Shown here: positions 1-7,638 of the stretch, in pieces
How the letters are laid out: every line of letters begins with the position of its first letter
Position numbering within the stretch: position 1 is the first letter of the stretch
Assembly: GCA_030148045.1 (NCBI GenBank)
Contig: JASBUE010000070.1
Coordinates: 1 to 11,044 of the forward strand
Direction of reading: 5' to 3'
Length of the DNA stretch: 11,044 nucleotides
Origin: Candidatus Tenderia sp.
GTDB lineage: Bacteria > Pseudomonadota > Gammaproteobacteria > Tenderiales > Tenderiaceae
Translations under genes and position numbers: made by a program
The notes under the pieces: generated by a model
Database searches by the model: none
The model's input: only the letters and a program-made list of their open reading frames with translations
Told to the model about the DNA's origin: nothing

Positions 1-176
1 AGTTTCAGGTTGTAGGCGATGTTGCCGGCGCAACCACCAAACTCGCGCCGCATGTCCGGCACCAGAAAAGAGACGTTCAGCATGTGCACCTTGTCCGGCA
101 GGATATGGCTCTTGAATCGATCGTGAAAAACCATGATGTTATCGAAGGCGTAGGAACCACAAATCAGCGCAGACAT
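1..176 (-). CDS. PfkB-family carbohydrate/adenosine kinase, N-terminal fragment (cut by window edge)
   Basis: Only the first 58 codons are present; the gene continues past position 1. The visible protein starts MSALICGSYAFDNIMVF and contains GGCAGNIAYNLK at about residues 47-58. This matches the N-terminal signature of the PfkB/ribokinase superfamily (Gly-Gly...Gly-Asn), which phosphorylates sugars or nucleosides. The GGCAGNIAYNLK form is what I associate with bacterial adenosine kinase-like members, so purine salvage is possible, but substrate cannot be decided from the N-terminus. The ATG at 174-176 is preceded by a purine-rich AAGGGAAGAG. It starts 16 nt after the dgkA stop on the same strand, so the two are almost certainly co-transcribed. 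Beyond the fold, function is inference. Confidence 0.85.
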   Translation of the reverse strand, partial: MSALICGSYAFDNIMVFHDRFKSHILPDKVHMLNVSFLVPDMRREFGGCAGNIAYNLK

Positions 177-192
177 AAACTCTTCCCTTTTG

Positions 193-555
193 TTACTTAA
201 ATAAAATAAACAACCAGATGACGGCGGCATTCAGCAGCGCCACTAACACCGCCGCGGAGCCGATGTCCTTGGCGCGCCCGGCCAGCTTGTGATGCTCGGG
301 GCCGATGCGGTCAACCACCGCCTCGACCGCCGAGTTTAACAGCTCGACCATCAATACCAACAGCAGGCTGCCGATCAGCAGCGCGTATTCGACACCGCTA
401 TTACCCAACCACAGCGCCACCGGCGCCAGAATCACCAGCAGCAGCAACTCCTGGCGAAAGGCCGCCTCGTGCTTGAAGGCGGCGCGAACCCCCCTCCAGG
501 AATAGCCCGTCGCGTCGATGATACGGGCGATCCCGGTCTTGCCGGGTTTAGCCAT
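193..555 (-). CDS. dgkA: Diacylglycerol kinase DgkA (integral membrane)
   Basis: A 120-residue protein, the usual length of the short prokaryotic diacylglycerol kinase. This inner-membrane homotrimer phosphorylates diacylglycerol with ATP to phosphatidic acid, recycling lipid from membrane-derived oligosaccharide or envelope synthesis. The sequence runs GYSWRGVRAAFKHEAAFRQE (amphipathic N-terminal helix, about 17-36), then three hydrophobic segments at about 37-50, 57-76 and 98-118. Active-site residues of the E. coli enzyme are all present: Glu71, Asn74 and Glu78 in the segment VELLNSAVEAVVDRIG, and Asp97 in GRAKDIGSAAV. The ATG at 553-555 abuts the end of a MITE-like element, so its present ribosome-binding region is the element's inverted repeat (GGTGAG about 12 nt upstream, a poor site). 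Removing the element would put AGGAAGAGG next to this ATG. Start and identity are secure; how well it is now expressed is open. Confidence 0.95.
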   Translation of the reverse strand: MAKPGKTGIARIIDATGYSWRGVRAAFKHEAAFRQELLLLVILAPVALWLGNSGVEYALLIGSLLLVLMVELLNSAVEAVVDRIGPEHHKLAGRAKDIGSAAVLVALLNAAVIWLFILFK

Positions 556-803
556 TAGTCTGCATTTCTCACCATGATCGCGGAAGCAGGCACTGAATTC
601 CTCTTCGTAGGCGCCGCGCTGGAACGAGAAGCATAGCCATAGCTATGTTTCGAGTGAAGCGCACGCATACGGAGAGGAAGACAAGCCTGAACCGCGATAG
701 GCCAAGCACCTGAACAGTATGTAATTAGCATGCTCCCATACTCGCTTCCATAAATACCCCGAGCCCAGATGACGAGCGGCCGTCTGGTGGGAAATGCAGA
801 CTA
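556..803. mobile_element. MITE-like element with 19-bp terminal inverted repeats and TA target duplication
   Basis: Positions 556-574 read tagtctgcatttctcacca; the reverse complement of 785-803 is identical except for one base (tctc versus tccc). Both ends carry TA, consistent with a duplicated TA target. Inside, 577-698 forms a long imperfect hairpin: atcgcgg at 577-583 pairs with ccgcgat at 692-698, and catagc (632-637) with gctatg (642-647) near the apex. There is no transposase gene, only a 20-codon micro-ORF on the plus strand from 574. These are the hallmarks of a non-autonomous miniature inverted-repeat element. It fills the whole gap between gcvPB and dgkA and overlaps the gcvPB stop codon. 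TA duplication is known for IS630/Tc1-mariner and some IS5-group elements; I cannot assign the parent family. Confidence 0.85.
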
Positions 804-2249
804 CACCTCTTCCTTCCACGTCAGATCGAGCTCACGCGCCGCGCGCACGTCGTCCAGACGACGGGAAGGCAGGGTATAGGGCGCCCCCTTGAGCTGATCC
901 ACATCCTGCTCGGCCTCCTGCTTGATCCTGGCCATGGCCGCAATGAAGCCGTCGAGCGCATCCTTGGCCTCGGTCTCGGTGGGCTCGATCAAAAAGCACT
1001 CCGGTACCAGCAGTGGAAAATAGGTGGTGGGCGCATGGAAGCCATAGTCCAACAGGCGCTTGGCGAAGTCCATAGCCGTGGCGTTGAGCTGCCTGGCCTC
1101 TTTCTTCAGGGTCAGGATGAACTCGTGGGTGGCGCGGCGCTCGGGATAGGCCATCTCGAAACCGGCCTGCCTCAGCTGCACCATCATGTAATTGGCGTTG
1201 AGGGTGGCGTACTCGGAGACCCGTTCCATCCCCTCGCGGCCCAGCATGCGGGCGTAGACGTATGCGCGCAACAGTACACCGATATTGCCGGCGAAGGCGG
1301 AGAGACGGCCGATGCTCTGGGGGCAATCTTTCTCCGTCAGCCAGCGATAGGCCTCACCCTCCTTGGCCACCATGGGGATGGGCAGGAAGGACTCGAGGCG
1401 CTCGCTCACCCCCACCGGCCCGGCGCCCGGCCCGCCGCCGCCGTGGGGCGTGGAGAAGGTCTTGTGCAGATTCATGTGGATGACGTCGAAGCCCATGTCG
1501 CCGGGGCGCACCTTGCCGAGGATGGCGTTGAGGTTGGCGCCGTCGTAGTAGAGCAGGCCGCCGGCGTCGTGGACGATTCTGGCGATCTCCTTGATCTTGC
1601 GCTCGAACACCCCGACGGTGGAGGGATTGGTAAGCATGATGCCGGCGGTCTGAGGGCCCACCGCCGCCTGCAGCGCCTCCAGATCGATGTCGCCATCGTC
1701 CTGGGTGGGGATCTCCTTCACCTTGTAGCCGCACATCACCGCCGTGGCCGGGTTGGTGCCGTGGGCGGCGTCGGGGACGATGATCTCGCTGCGCGCGGTA
1801 TCATTGCGGGCATCGTGGTAGGCGCGGATCATGGCCACCCCGGCGAACTCACCCTGGGCGCCGGCCGCCGGCGTCAGTGACACGGCGCGCATGCCGGTAA
1901 TCTCCTTCAATATCTCCTGCAAGTCGTAGAGGCAGGCCATCAGCCCCTGGCCGGTGGAGTCGGGCGCCTCGGGGTGGCGCCCGGCAAAGCCCGGCAGCAG
2001 CGCCATGGCGTTACAGATACGCGGGTTGTACTTCATGGTGCAGGAGCCCAGCGGATAGAACTGGGTGTCGATGGAGAAATTCTGCTGCGACAGGCGGGTG
2101 TAGTGGCGCACCACCTGCATCTCGGAGACCTCGGGCAGGGTCGGGCGCGACTTGCGCCGCAGGCCCTCGGGGACGGCGGGCGCCTCCACCGGTGCGGGGA
2201 TCTGTCCGACCGCACTGCGGCCACTGCGGGATTGTTCGAAAATCAGCAT
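801..2249 (-). CDS. gcvPB: Glycine dehydrogenase (decarboxylating) subunit 2, P-protein beta half
   Basis: A 482-residue protein matching the C-terminal, PLP-binding half of split P-protein. With GcvPA it decarboxylates glycine and passes the aminomethyl group to lipoyl-GcvH. Visible markers are [13 protein letters not shown] (about 65-76), [10 protein letters not shown] (161-170), YDGANLNAI (235-243) and [20 protein letters not shown] (258-277), where Lys263 is the expected Schiff-base lysine. Length is normal for the subunit. The ATG at 2247-2249 follows CGGAAG by a few bases, and the protein starts [11 protein letters not shown] as is common in this family. It lies 31 nt after tpx. Its TAG stop is made by the terminal repeat of the MITE-like element; the pre-insertion stop would have been TAA at the same codon, so the protein ending ...LTWKEEV is unchanged. 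The P-protein halves here are separated by tpx. Confidence 0.97.
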   Translation of the reverse strand: MLIFEQSRSGRSAVGQIPAPVEAPAVPEGLRRKSRPTLPEVSEMQVVRHYTRLSQQNFSIDTQFYPLGSCTMKYNPRICNAMALLPGFAGRHPEAPDSTGQGLMACLYDLQEILKEITGMRAVSLTPAAGAQGEFAGVAMIRAYHDARNDTARSEIIVPDAAHGTNPATAVMCGYKVKEIPTQDDGDIDLEALQAAVGPQTAGIMLTNPSTVGVFERKIKEIARIVHDAGGLLYYDGANLNAILGKVRPGDMGFDVIHMNLHKTFSTPHGGGGPGAGPVGVSERLESFLPIPMVAKEGEAYRWLTEKDCPQSIGRLSAFAGNIGVLLRAYVYARMLGREGMERVSEYATLNANYMMVQLRQAGFEMAYPERRATHEFILTLKKEARQLNATAMDFAKRLLDYGFHAPTTYFPLLVPECFLIEPTETEAKDALDGFIAAMARIKQEAEQDVDQLKGAPYTLPSRRLDDVRAARELDLTWKEEV

Positions 2250-2280
2250 AAGGCTTCCGTCTTTAATTAAATCAATTGAA

Positions 2281-2784
2281 TCAACTGTTTATTGCCGCCA
2301 GGGCCGCGTCGTAATCCGGCTCGTCGGCGATATCTTTCACCAACTCAGCATGGATCACCCTGCCCTGCTCATCGATCACCACCACGGCGCGGGCGGTGAT
2401 GCCGGCCAGCGGGCCGTCGATGAGCAACACGCCATAGTCCTTGGCGAACTTGCGCGAGCGCATCAGGGAGAGCGGCTCGACGTTCTTCAGTTTTTCCACG
2501 CCGCAGAAGCGGCTCTGGGCGAAGGGCAGATCGGCGGAGATCATCAGCATCACCGCATCGTCGCGTCCTGCCGCCAGTTGGTTGAATTTTTTGGTCGACA
2601 GGGCGCAGACGGGGGTATCCAGGCTGGGCACAATATTCAGCAGTACCTTCTTGCCGGCGTAGTCGGCCAGGGTCTTGTCCTGCAGCTTGGCGTTGACCAG
2701 CTTGAAATCCGGCGCCACGCTGCCCACTTCCGGCAGCGCGCCGATGGTGTGGACGGTCTGGCCGCGCAGAGAAATAGTCGCCAT
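2281..2784 (-). CDS. tpx: Thiol peroxidase Tpx (atypical 2-Cys peroxiredoxin)
   Basis: A 167-residue protein, the normal Tpx size. Tpx reduces H2O2 and alkyl hydroperoxides using thioredoxin. The peroxidatic cysteine is Cys60 in PSLDTPVC and the resolving cysteine is Cys94 in [11 protein letters not shown], matching the Cys61/Cys95 pair of E. coli Tpx. The N-terminal [11 protein letters not shown] (20-30) and [16 protein letters not shown] are also typical. The ATG at 2782-2784 starts 2 nt after the gcvPA stop, with GGGAGG inside the last gcvPA codons as ribosome-binding site, so translation is probably coupled to gcvPA. Its place between the two glycine decarboxylase subunit genes ties its expression to the glycine riboswitch operon. 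Protection of lipoyl, PLP or Fe-S enzymes from peroxide is a possible reason, but that is inference. Confidence 0.96.
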   Translation of the reverse strand: MATISLRGQTVHTIGALPEVGSVAPDFKLVNAKLQDKTLADYAGKKVLLNIVPSLDTPVCALSTKKFNQLAAGRDDAVMLMISADLPFAQSRFCGVEKLKNVEPLSLMRSRKFAKDYGVLLIDGPLAGITARAVVVIDEQGRVIHAELVKDIADEPDYDAALAAINS

Positions 2785-2786
2785 GG

Positions 2787-4151
2787 CTAGCCTCCCAATA
2801 CCTCGGCCAGCGCCCGGGCATAGGCGTCCAGGTCGGCTTCGATTTTGGTCTCGGTGGCGCTGACGCTGATGCAGTCACTCAATTCCGGATAACGCTTGCC
2901 CAGGGCGTAGCCGCCGAAGATACCCTTGCCGACCAGCGCCTCCAGCACTTCATCCACCGGCTTGGGCAGGCGCAGCACCACGTCGTGGAAACTCACGCCG
3001 CTGAAGACCCGCTCCACGCCGTCGATGGCGCACAGCCTGTCGGCCAGGGCCTGGGTGTTGCGCATGCTGTGGGCCGCCACCCGCTCCAGCCCCTCCGCTC
3101 CCAGCAGGGCCATGTAGATGGTGGAGGCGGTGACCATCAGCCCCTGGTTGGTGCAGATGTTGGAGGTGGCCTTGGAGCGGCGGATGTGCTGTTCGCGCGC
3201 CTGCAGGGTGAGGGTGAAACCGGGCTTGCCGTCGAGATCGACGGTGCGGCCGATGATGCGCCCCGGCAGCTGGCGCGCATGGGCCTGCTTGCAGCACATG
3301 AAGCCATAATAGGGTCCGCCGCTGGAGAGTGGGATGCCCAGGGGCTGACCTTCGCCACAGGCGATGTCCACACCCTTTTCACCCCATTCGCCCGGCGGTT
3401 TGAGCAGGGCTAGGGCGGTGGGGTTGACCACGCCGATGACCAAGCTGTTGTTATTCGCGGCCCAGTCGGCCAAGGCGTCCACGTCCTCCAGTACGCCGAA
3501 GAAGTTGGGCTGGGGGATCACCAGGGCGGTGATGTCCTCGCCCTCATACTTCTTCAATGACTCAACCAGGGTGTTGCCGGCCGCGCTGCAATAGGGCAGT
3601 TCCTCGATGACGATGCCCTGATTCTTGACGATGCTCTTCACCACCGCGCGATAGGCGGGGTGCACCGTGCTAGGCATGAGGATGCGCTTCGACTTGGACT
3701 TGCGGTGCGCCCGCACCGCCATCAGCACCGCCTCGGCCAGGGCGGAGGCGCCGTCGTAAAGCGAGGCGTTGGAGACCTCCAGGCCGTTGAGGCCGGCCAT
3801 CATGGTCTGGTATTCGTAGAGCACCTGCAGGGTGCCCTGGCGGGCCTCGGCCTGGTAGGGGGTGTAGGCGCTGTAGAACTCGCCGCGGGTGGCGATGTCC
3901 CACACCGCCTGGGGGATGTGGTGCTCGTAGGCGCCGGCGCCGATGAAGTTCAGCCCCTGGGCATCCCCCCCGGCGCGTTCGCGCATCAGCCGCGCCACTG
4001 CCATCTCGTTGAGGCCGGCGGGGATGGCCTCGCTCAGGCCGTCGATGCGCAGCTCGGCGGGGATCTCGTCGAACAGCGCCTCGATGGTCTCGACACCGAT
4101 GGTGTCGAGCATCTCTTTAACATCGTGTTCCGTATGGGGAATGAATGGCAT
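2787..4151 (-). CDS. gcvPA: Glycine dehydrogenase (decarboxylating) subunit 1, P-protein alpha half
   Basis: The N-terminal half of split P-protein, which forms an alpha2beta2 enzyme with GcvPB. The protein starts [15 protein letters not shown], the familiar opening of GcvPA, and contains [48 protein letters not shown] and [18 protein letters not shown]. The reading frame is open back to a TTG at 4161-4163, giving four extra residues. I chose the ATG at 4149-4151 because GGAT lies about 8 nt upstream, the TTG would overlap that site, and family members begin at MPFIP. The result is 454 residues, a usual length. It begins 31 nt after the gcvH stop and ends 2 nt before tpx, whose ribosome-binding site lies in its last codons. 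The fold-type I PLP lysine is in GcvPB, as expected for split enzymes. Confidence 0.97.
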   Translation of the reverse strand: MPFIPHTEHDVKEMLDTIGVETIEALFDEIPAELRIDGLSEAIPAGLNEMAVARLMRERAGGDAQGLNFIGAGAYEHHIPQAVWDIATRGEFYSAYTPYQAEARQGTLQVLYEYQTMMAGLNGLEVSNASLYDGASALAEAVLMAVRAHRKSKSKRILMPSTVHPAYRAVVKSIVKNQGIVIEELPYCSAAGNTLVESLKKYEGEDITALVIPQPNFFGVLEDVDALADWAANNNSLVIGVVNPTALALLKPPGEWGEKGVDIACGEGQPLGIPLSSGGPYYGFMCCKQAHARQLPGRIIGRTVDLDGKPGFTLTLQAREQHIRRSKATSNICTNQGLMVTASTIYMALLGAEGLERVAAHSMRNTQALADRLCAIDGVERVFSGVSFHDVVLRLPKPVDEVLEALVGKGIFGGYALGKRYPELSDCISVSATETKIEADLDAYARALAEVLGG

Positions 4152-4182
4152 TGCTTGATCCAATTTCAGCTAATGAATGAAA

Positions 4183-4578
4183 TCAGTGCTCGTCTTCGGC
4201 GACCACTTCGCCGTAGGCCTCGGCGTCCAGCAGTTCGTCCAGCTCGCCCTCTTCGGTCAGCTTGACCTGCATGATCCAGCCGTCGCCGTAGGGGTGATGG
4301 TTGACCAGGTCGGGGCTGTCGGCCAGTTCTTCGTTGACCGCCACCACCTCGCCGGTGACCGGACTGTAGACGTCGGAGGCCGCCTTCACCGACTCGACCA
4401 CCGCACACTCCTCGCCCACCGAGACCGCCGCCCCCACCTCGGGCACCTCGACGAAGACCATGTCACCCAACAGCTCCTGGGCGTGGTCGGTGATGCCGAC
4501 CTTGACCGTGCCGTCGTCCAACACCTCCACCCACTCGTGGCTGCGGGTGTATTTCAGATTTGCCGGGATATCGCTCAT
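4183..4578 (-). CDS. gcvH: Glycine cleavage system H protein (lipoyl carrier)
   Basis: A 131-residue lipoyl-domain protein, standard for GcvH. Its lipoyl arm carries the aminomethyl group from P-protein to T-protein and is then reoxidised by L-protein. The protein starts [19 protein letters not shown], shows the conserved [22 protein letters not shown] (28-49), and has the lipoylated lysine Lys65 in [17 protein letters not shown]. The C-terminal part [15 protein letters not shown] is also typical. The frame stays open upstream to 4743, but the family start is the ATG at 4576-4578, which has AGAGGA 8 nt upstream. The acidic tail ending EDEH is normal. The neighbouring lipA in the same operon can supply the sulfur-insertion step of its lipoylation; the octanoyl transferase or ligase is not in this window. 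Confidence 0.98.
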   Translation of the reverse strand: MSDIPANLKYTRSHEWVEVLDDGTVKVGITDHAQELLGDMVFVEVPEVGAAVSVGEECAVVESVKAASDVYSPVTGEVVAVNEELADSPDLVNHHPYGDGWIMQVKLTEEGELDELLDAEAYGEVVAEDEH

Positions 4579-4593
4579 TGTTCCGATCCTCTT

Positions 4594-4611
4594 GGTTCTG
4601 GTTCTGGTTCT
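4594..4611. repeat. Three tandem copies of a 6-bp unit in the gcvT-gcvH gap
   Basis: The plus strand reads ggttct three times without a break (minus strand: agaacc), just upstream of the gcvH ribosome-binding site in the 71-nt gap between gcvT and gcvH. The same gap holds a 10-bp perfect palindrome (gccgcgcggc, 4632-4641). This is the longest non-coding spacer in the gcv part of the operon. It could be a slippage-prone tract or a small mRNA structure; no function is shown. Confidence 0.6.
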
Positions 4612-4649
4612 GTTGATGTTCTTACTGCCGCGCCGCGCGGCCTTTGTTC

Positions 4650-5733
4650 TCAGTTCACGTCCACACAGGGCTTGCCGTTGCGCACGAAGGGGGGCCTGAC
4701 CACCTGGCAGGCCAGCTGCCGGCCGCGCACCTCCACCTGGCATTCGTCCCCCACCTCGGCCGCGACCCGCGCCAGGGCGATGGAGCGCCCCAGGGTTGGC
4801 GAGAAGCCGCCGCTGGTGGTCTCGCCCACCGGGTCGCCGTTCCAGACCACCGCCTGATGGGCCCGCAGCACCCCTTTGTCCTGCAACACCAGACCGACGA
4901 ATTTCGCCAGATCCTGCTTGCCGCGCTGTTCCTCCAGCGCCCGGCGGCCGATGAAATCACGGCCGGCCGGTTCCCAGGCGACGGTCCAGCCCAGGCCCGA
5001 TTCCAACGGGCTGGTGCCCTCGTCCATGTCGTTGCCGTAGAGGTTCATGCCCGCTTCCAGGCGCAGGCTGTCGCGCGCCCCCAGGCCGCAGGGACGCACC
5101 CCCTGCGCCACCAGCTGTTGCCACAGCGATGCCGCCCGGTCGGCCGGCACCATAATCTCATAACCGTCTTCGCCGGTGTAGCCGGTGCGGGCGATGAACA
5201 GGCCCTCAGCGTCCACGGCGACAAAGGGCTTGAGCGCGCCGGCGGCCTGGGCCTGGGCGGGACTCAGCACGGCATGCGCCTTGTCGCGAGCCTTGGGGCC
5301 CTGGACGGCAATCATGGCCAGGTCGGTGCGCTCGGTGATGCTCAGCTCGAACCCGGCTGCCTGTTTCTCGATCCAGGCCAGGTCCTTGTCGTGGGTGGCG
5401 GCGTTGACCACCATGCGGAAGTGATCATCGTCCCGATAGTAGACGATGAGGTCGTCGATCACCCCGCCGTCCTCTTTCAGCATGCAACTGTAAAGCGCCT
5501 TGCCACTGAGCTTGAGCTTGTCCACGTCATTGGCCAACAGCTTGCGCAGAAAGGGCTTGACGCCCTCGCCCCGCAGGTCGACGACTGTCATGTGGGAGAC
5601 ATCGAACATGCCGGCGTCGCGGCGCACGGCATGATGCTCCTCGATCTGGGAGCCGTAGTTGAGCGGCATGTTCCAGCCGGCGAAGTCCACCATCTTGCCA
5701 CCGCAGGCGACGTGCTGATCATAAAGGGGGGTG

Positions 5734-5744
<11 letters not shown>
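4650..5744 (-). CDS. gcvT: Glycine cleavage system T protein, aminomethyltransferase
   Basis: A 364-residue protein, the same length as E. coli GcvT. It transfers the methylene from aminomethyl-lipoyl-GcvH to tetrahydrofolate, releasing ammonia. Markers are [20 protein letters not shown] (7-26), [14 protein letters not shown] (46-59), [11 protein letters not shown] (93-103) containing the catalytic aspartate (first Asp of the DD pair, about Asp97), [13 protein letters not shown] and [20 protein letters not shown] (folate-binding domain). The C-terminal barrel ends [16 protein letters not shown]. The frame opens further upstream, but the ATG at 5742-5744 is the family start and has AAGGG 8 nt upstream. 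It overlaps the end of lipA by 11 nt, which implies translational coupling. It lies 71 nt before gcvH. Confidence 0.98.
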
Positions 5745-6675
<931 letters not shown>

Positions 6676-6690
6676 CTCGGAATCGCTACC

Positions 6691-6740
6691 TCGTAAAAAC
6701 AAAAAGGGCGACAGGTAAAAGGGATTTTTACCTGTCGCCC
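6691..6740 (-). terminator. Intrinsic terminator, expression platform of the glycine riboswitch
   Basis: On the minus strand gggcgacaggtaaaa (6740-6726) pairs perfectly over 15 bp with ttttacctgtcgccc (6720-6706) around a 5-nt loop, followed by TTTTTGTTTTT (6705-6695). It sits between the second glycine aptamer and lipA. The first seven nucleotides of its 5' arm (GGGCGAC, 6740-6734) can instead pair with the 5' side of aptamer 2 helix P1. Aptamer folding and termination are therefore mutually exclusive, which predicts an ON switch with glycine. Confidence 0.95.
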
Positions 6741-6922
6741 CTATGTCCGGTAACCTGAGAGTTTAAGCTCCGACGACGAAGCTAACCCCTTCGGTGGATC
6801 CCGGATTATTCATCGGGACCTCTCTCCAGAGACAACCACCGTCCGCGGTCCTGAAGCCTGAGCGATTCCGGGCGGGTTGCGCCTTCGGCGGTCCTGTCAC
6901 CAGGACACTCTTCCACAGACGG
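6734..6922 (-). promoter_or_regulatory. Tandem (two-aptamer) glycine riboswitch
   Basis: Read on the minus strand, both aptamers show the class core. Aptamer 1 (6922-6839) has GGAAGAG, CCGCCGAAGGCGCAA and CGCTCAGGCTTCAGGACCG. Its P1 is CCGTCTG (6922-6916) pairing with CGGACGG (6845-6839). Aptamer 2 (6836-6734) has GGAGAGAGGTCC, CCACCGAAGGGG and AACTCTCAGG...GGACATAGGGG. Its P1 is GTTGTCTCT (6836-6828) pairing over 9 bp, with G-U wobbles, with AGGGGCGAC (6742-6734). Only two nucleotides separate the aptamers. The 3' strand of P1 in aptamer 2 contains the 5' arm of the terminator, so glycine binding should block termination and allow lipA-gcvT-gcvH-gcvPA-tpx-gcvPB transcription. Glycine riboswitches upstream of gcvT operons are well established; the mechanism here is read from pairing, not tested. 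This and the adjoining promoter and terminator fill most of the 324-nt gap between lipA and the next gene. Confidence 0.96.
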
Positions 6923-6940
6923 TTTTGGGTTGAACGGGCA

Positions 6941-6969
6941 ACTATACCGCTTCGGGCCGACAAAACCAA
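6941..6969 (-). promoter_or_regulatory. Likely sigma70 promoter for the riboswitch-gcv operon
   Basis: Minus strand: TTGGTT (6969-6964), a 17-nt spacer, then TATAGT (6946-6941). The -10 matches 5 of 6 consensus bases and spacing is ideal. Transcription would start near 6934, about a dozen bases before P1 of aptamer 1, which is where a riboswitch transcript should begin. Confidence 0.7.
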
Positions 6970-6999
6970 GTCTCGCTTGCCGTCAAGAAACACCGAGGG

Positions 7000-7554
7000 T
7001 TACAGAATCACCACCCGCGTACCCACACTTACCCAACGGGCCAGCTGTTCGATCTGCTTATTGGTGAGGGCGATGCAGCCTTGGGTCCAGTTGAGGGTTT
7101 TGTGAATGGCAACACTTTGTTGCCCCAGGCCGTGGATGCCGATATAGCCACCCAGCGGCGTGTCCTGGGGCGGCGTCCGGCCATGCAGCACCGCCCTGCT
7201 GATCCGGTAATAGGTGTCGAAATCAATGCGGGCGTTCCGATAGGCGCGTTCGGCATGATCGAGATTGGGATAATCGAGACCGAAGAAGAGGTGGTATTTA
7301 CTCCGCGGATTGACCCAGCCGATGCGGAACATCCCTCTGGGCGTGCGGCCATCGCCCTCCAAACGGAGATTCGCGGCACCTCCCCGCCCCACTGAAATGC
7401 CGACGAACACCTTCTCAATGTGATCACCCACCATCACCCTCAGGGCCTGCTGCCGGGTATCGATCATAAGCCAGGGCTCCCCGGTGTCTTGCGCCCGGCC
7501 CTGCAGCGGCAGCAGCGAACAAAGCAGGATCAGCAGTGTCACACGGTAACTCAT
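7000..7554 (-). CDS. Small L,D-transpeptidase family (YkuD-domain) protein, exported
   Basis: A 184-residue protein with an N-terminal signal peptide (hydrophobic LLILLCSLLPL, about 7-17; probable cleavage near GRA21/Q22) followed by one YkuD domain. The catalytic motif is present as IGIHGLG (138-144) and WTQGCIALTN (156-165). Cys160 is the nucleophile, with Gln in place of the His of the common S/T-H-G-C motif, a variant seen in YafK-like and small YkuD proteins. Such enzymes make 3-3 peptidoglycan crosslinks, attach lipoproteins, or, like E. coli DpaA/YafK, release Braun lipoprotein; which applies here is not visible. I chose the ATG at 7552-7554. A GTG at 7558-7560 is an alternative, since AGGGAG lies about 10 nt upstream of it. 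The gene is divergent from a second YkuD gene, with 84 nt between the start codons. Confidence 0.85.
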   Translation of the reverse strand: MSYRVTLLILLCSLLPLQGRAQDTGEPWLMIDTRQQALRVMVGDHIEKVFVGISVGRGGAANLRLEGDGRTPRGMFRIGWVNPRSKYHLFFGLDYPNLDHAERAYRNARIDFDTYYRISRAVLHGRTPPQDTPLGGYIGIHGLGQQSVAIHKTLNWTQGCIALTNKQIEQLARWVSVGTRVVIL

Positions 7555-7592
7555 GAACACAATCTCGATACTCCCTGGTGTGAAGACGCCGT

Positions 7593-7620
7593 TTGAATCG
7601 GCTCCCAACTACTATAGAAT
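7593..7620 (+). promoter_or_regulatory. Likely sigma70 promoter for the LdtYbiS-SPOR gene
   Basis: TTGAAT (7593-7598), a 16-nt spacer and TAGAAT (7615-7620). The -35 matches 4 of 6 and the -10 5 of 6 consensus bases. Transcription from about 7627 leaves a very short leader before the ATG at 7639. The sequence actatagaat also reads as TATAGT on the opposite strand, so a divergent promoter for the small YkuD gene may overlap it, but I see no matching -35 there. Confidence 0.55.
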
Positions 7621-7638
7621 ATCGCCAGACAGGGGGCG

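Noticed and set aside
574..636. 20-codon micro-ORF (MIAEAGTEFLFVG...) on the plus strand inside the first MITE
   Set aside because: Too short, no ribosome-binding site, and fully within one arm of the element's hairpin; its frame is explained by the repeat.
716..742. Small hairpin agtatg/catact in the right half of the first MITE as a terminator
   Set aside because: Six-base-pair stem without a T-tract; more likely part of the element's own sequence.
1035..1880. 281-codon plus-strand open frame opposite gcvPB
   Set aside because: Antisense to a conserved PLP enzyme; composition (Gly, Val, Ala, His, Asp) is what the codon bias of gcvPB would produce in reverse.
4152..4163. TTG start adding four residues to GcvPA
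   Set aside because: It overlaps the GGAT ribosome-binding site, and family members begin at the downstream ATG (MPFIPHTE).
6676..6702. TTG start adding nine residues to LipA
   Set aside because: The codon lies in the U-tract of the riboswitch terminator and has no ribosome-binding site.
6958..7018. Weak stem after the small YkuD gene (AACC/GGTT, CTCG/CGAG, CTTG/CAAG) as a terminator
   Set aside because: The stem is interrupted, the T-run is only three or four bases, and it coincides with the -35 region of the riboswitch promoter. Not strong enough to call.
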